This document shows positions 63,831 to 64,000 of a stretch of DNA of 64,000 nucleotides, in pieces. A program made the translations under genes and the position numbers. The stretch's first letter is position 1. The number at the start of each line of letters is the position of its first letter. The notes beneath the pieces are model-generated. The model did no database searches, had not been told where the DNA came from, and saw only the letters and a program-made list of their open reading frames with translations. Source of the stretch: Tridacna crocea (taxonomy: Eukaryota > Mollusca > Bivalvia > Cardiida > Cardiidae); contig OX031056.1 of NCBI GenBank assembly GCA_943736015.1, positions 67,297,277 to 67,361,276 on the forward strand. Direction: 5' to 3'.

Positions 63831-64000
63831 GACACGACCTTATAGGAGTGAGATTTGAAAGACTGAAATTTACATAAAAATCTAAATATAGACAAACTAC
63901 AGCTTATATTAAAGTATTGTAATTTTAGCCCATTTGGTGAAGGGTCAAGGAGCGCAGTTGAAACTTACATAAAAATGTTATTACACAATAGTCACGCCTT

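Overview
This window looks like non-coding, repeat-dense genomic DNA of a bivalve mollusc, most likely a heterodont clam or mussel. The species cannot be fixed from the sequence. The reasons are AT-rich DNA with no operons and no long ORFs, tRNA-headed SINEs with target-site duplications (TSDs), and dispersed elements of a kind I associate with bivalve genomes: the 'AAGAGGGCC...CTCAGGTGAGCT' type, the 'GGTCAAGGTCA' type, and the SINE motif 'TGTCGTAAAAGGCGAC'. I see no intact protein-coding gene. The coding traces are a ZSWIM3/FAR1-like exon (22540-22757), a MADF-like N-terminal segment (24905-25135), a decayed SET-domain exon (about 39461-39640) with a possible decayed downstream tail exon (about 42384-42830), and a LINE reverse-transcriptase relic (about 32845-33125).

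The dominant component is one family of about 230-bp palindromic elements, called PAL here, with roughly 40 recognisable copies spread over almost the whole window. Good copies are bounded by TTAA and have termini close to CCCATTACCA. Each has a near-perfect central hairpin of about 66 bp that includes GGAGAAAATGCTGG and its complement. TTAA flanks and CCC termini point to piggyBac-type non-autonomous elements (MITEs). Several copies have generated secondary structures: a 53-bp minisatellite (12757-13158), a three-unit tandem array (49741-50086), an internally duplicated copy (61543-61899), and copies abutting at a single shared TTAA. Other palindromic families (B, C, D, E, L, N and the 4869/59475 foldback) fill much of the rest.

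Layout. 1-8.7 kb: PAL copies, families B, L and M, and a SINE nested in a PAL copy. 8.7-10.6 kb: an array of about 166-bp repeats. 11-21.2 kb: dense PAL copies, the minisatellite and family C. 21.8-29.2 kb: a large composite element with long inverted termini and an 8-bp TSD, carrying clustered GGTACC palindromes, the ZSWIM3-like exon, an iterated GTTACGGACACTAC motif, and a nested 1,250-bp PIF/Harbinger-like element holding the MADF-like ORF. 29.2-47 kb: fewer PAL copies, LINE and SINE remnants, bivalve dispersed repeats, the SET pseudogene traces and several tandem arrays. 47-64 kb: a 50-bp GAGGACA array, a 36-bp minisatellite, a GGAA microsatellite and a second dense zone of PAL and other hairpin elements.

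Nothing here works as a set of cooperating genes. The biology on show is transposon nesting, hairpin maintenance and tandem-repeat birth. Element boundaries were read by eye, and those of degenerate copies are approximate.
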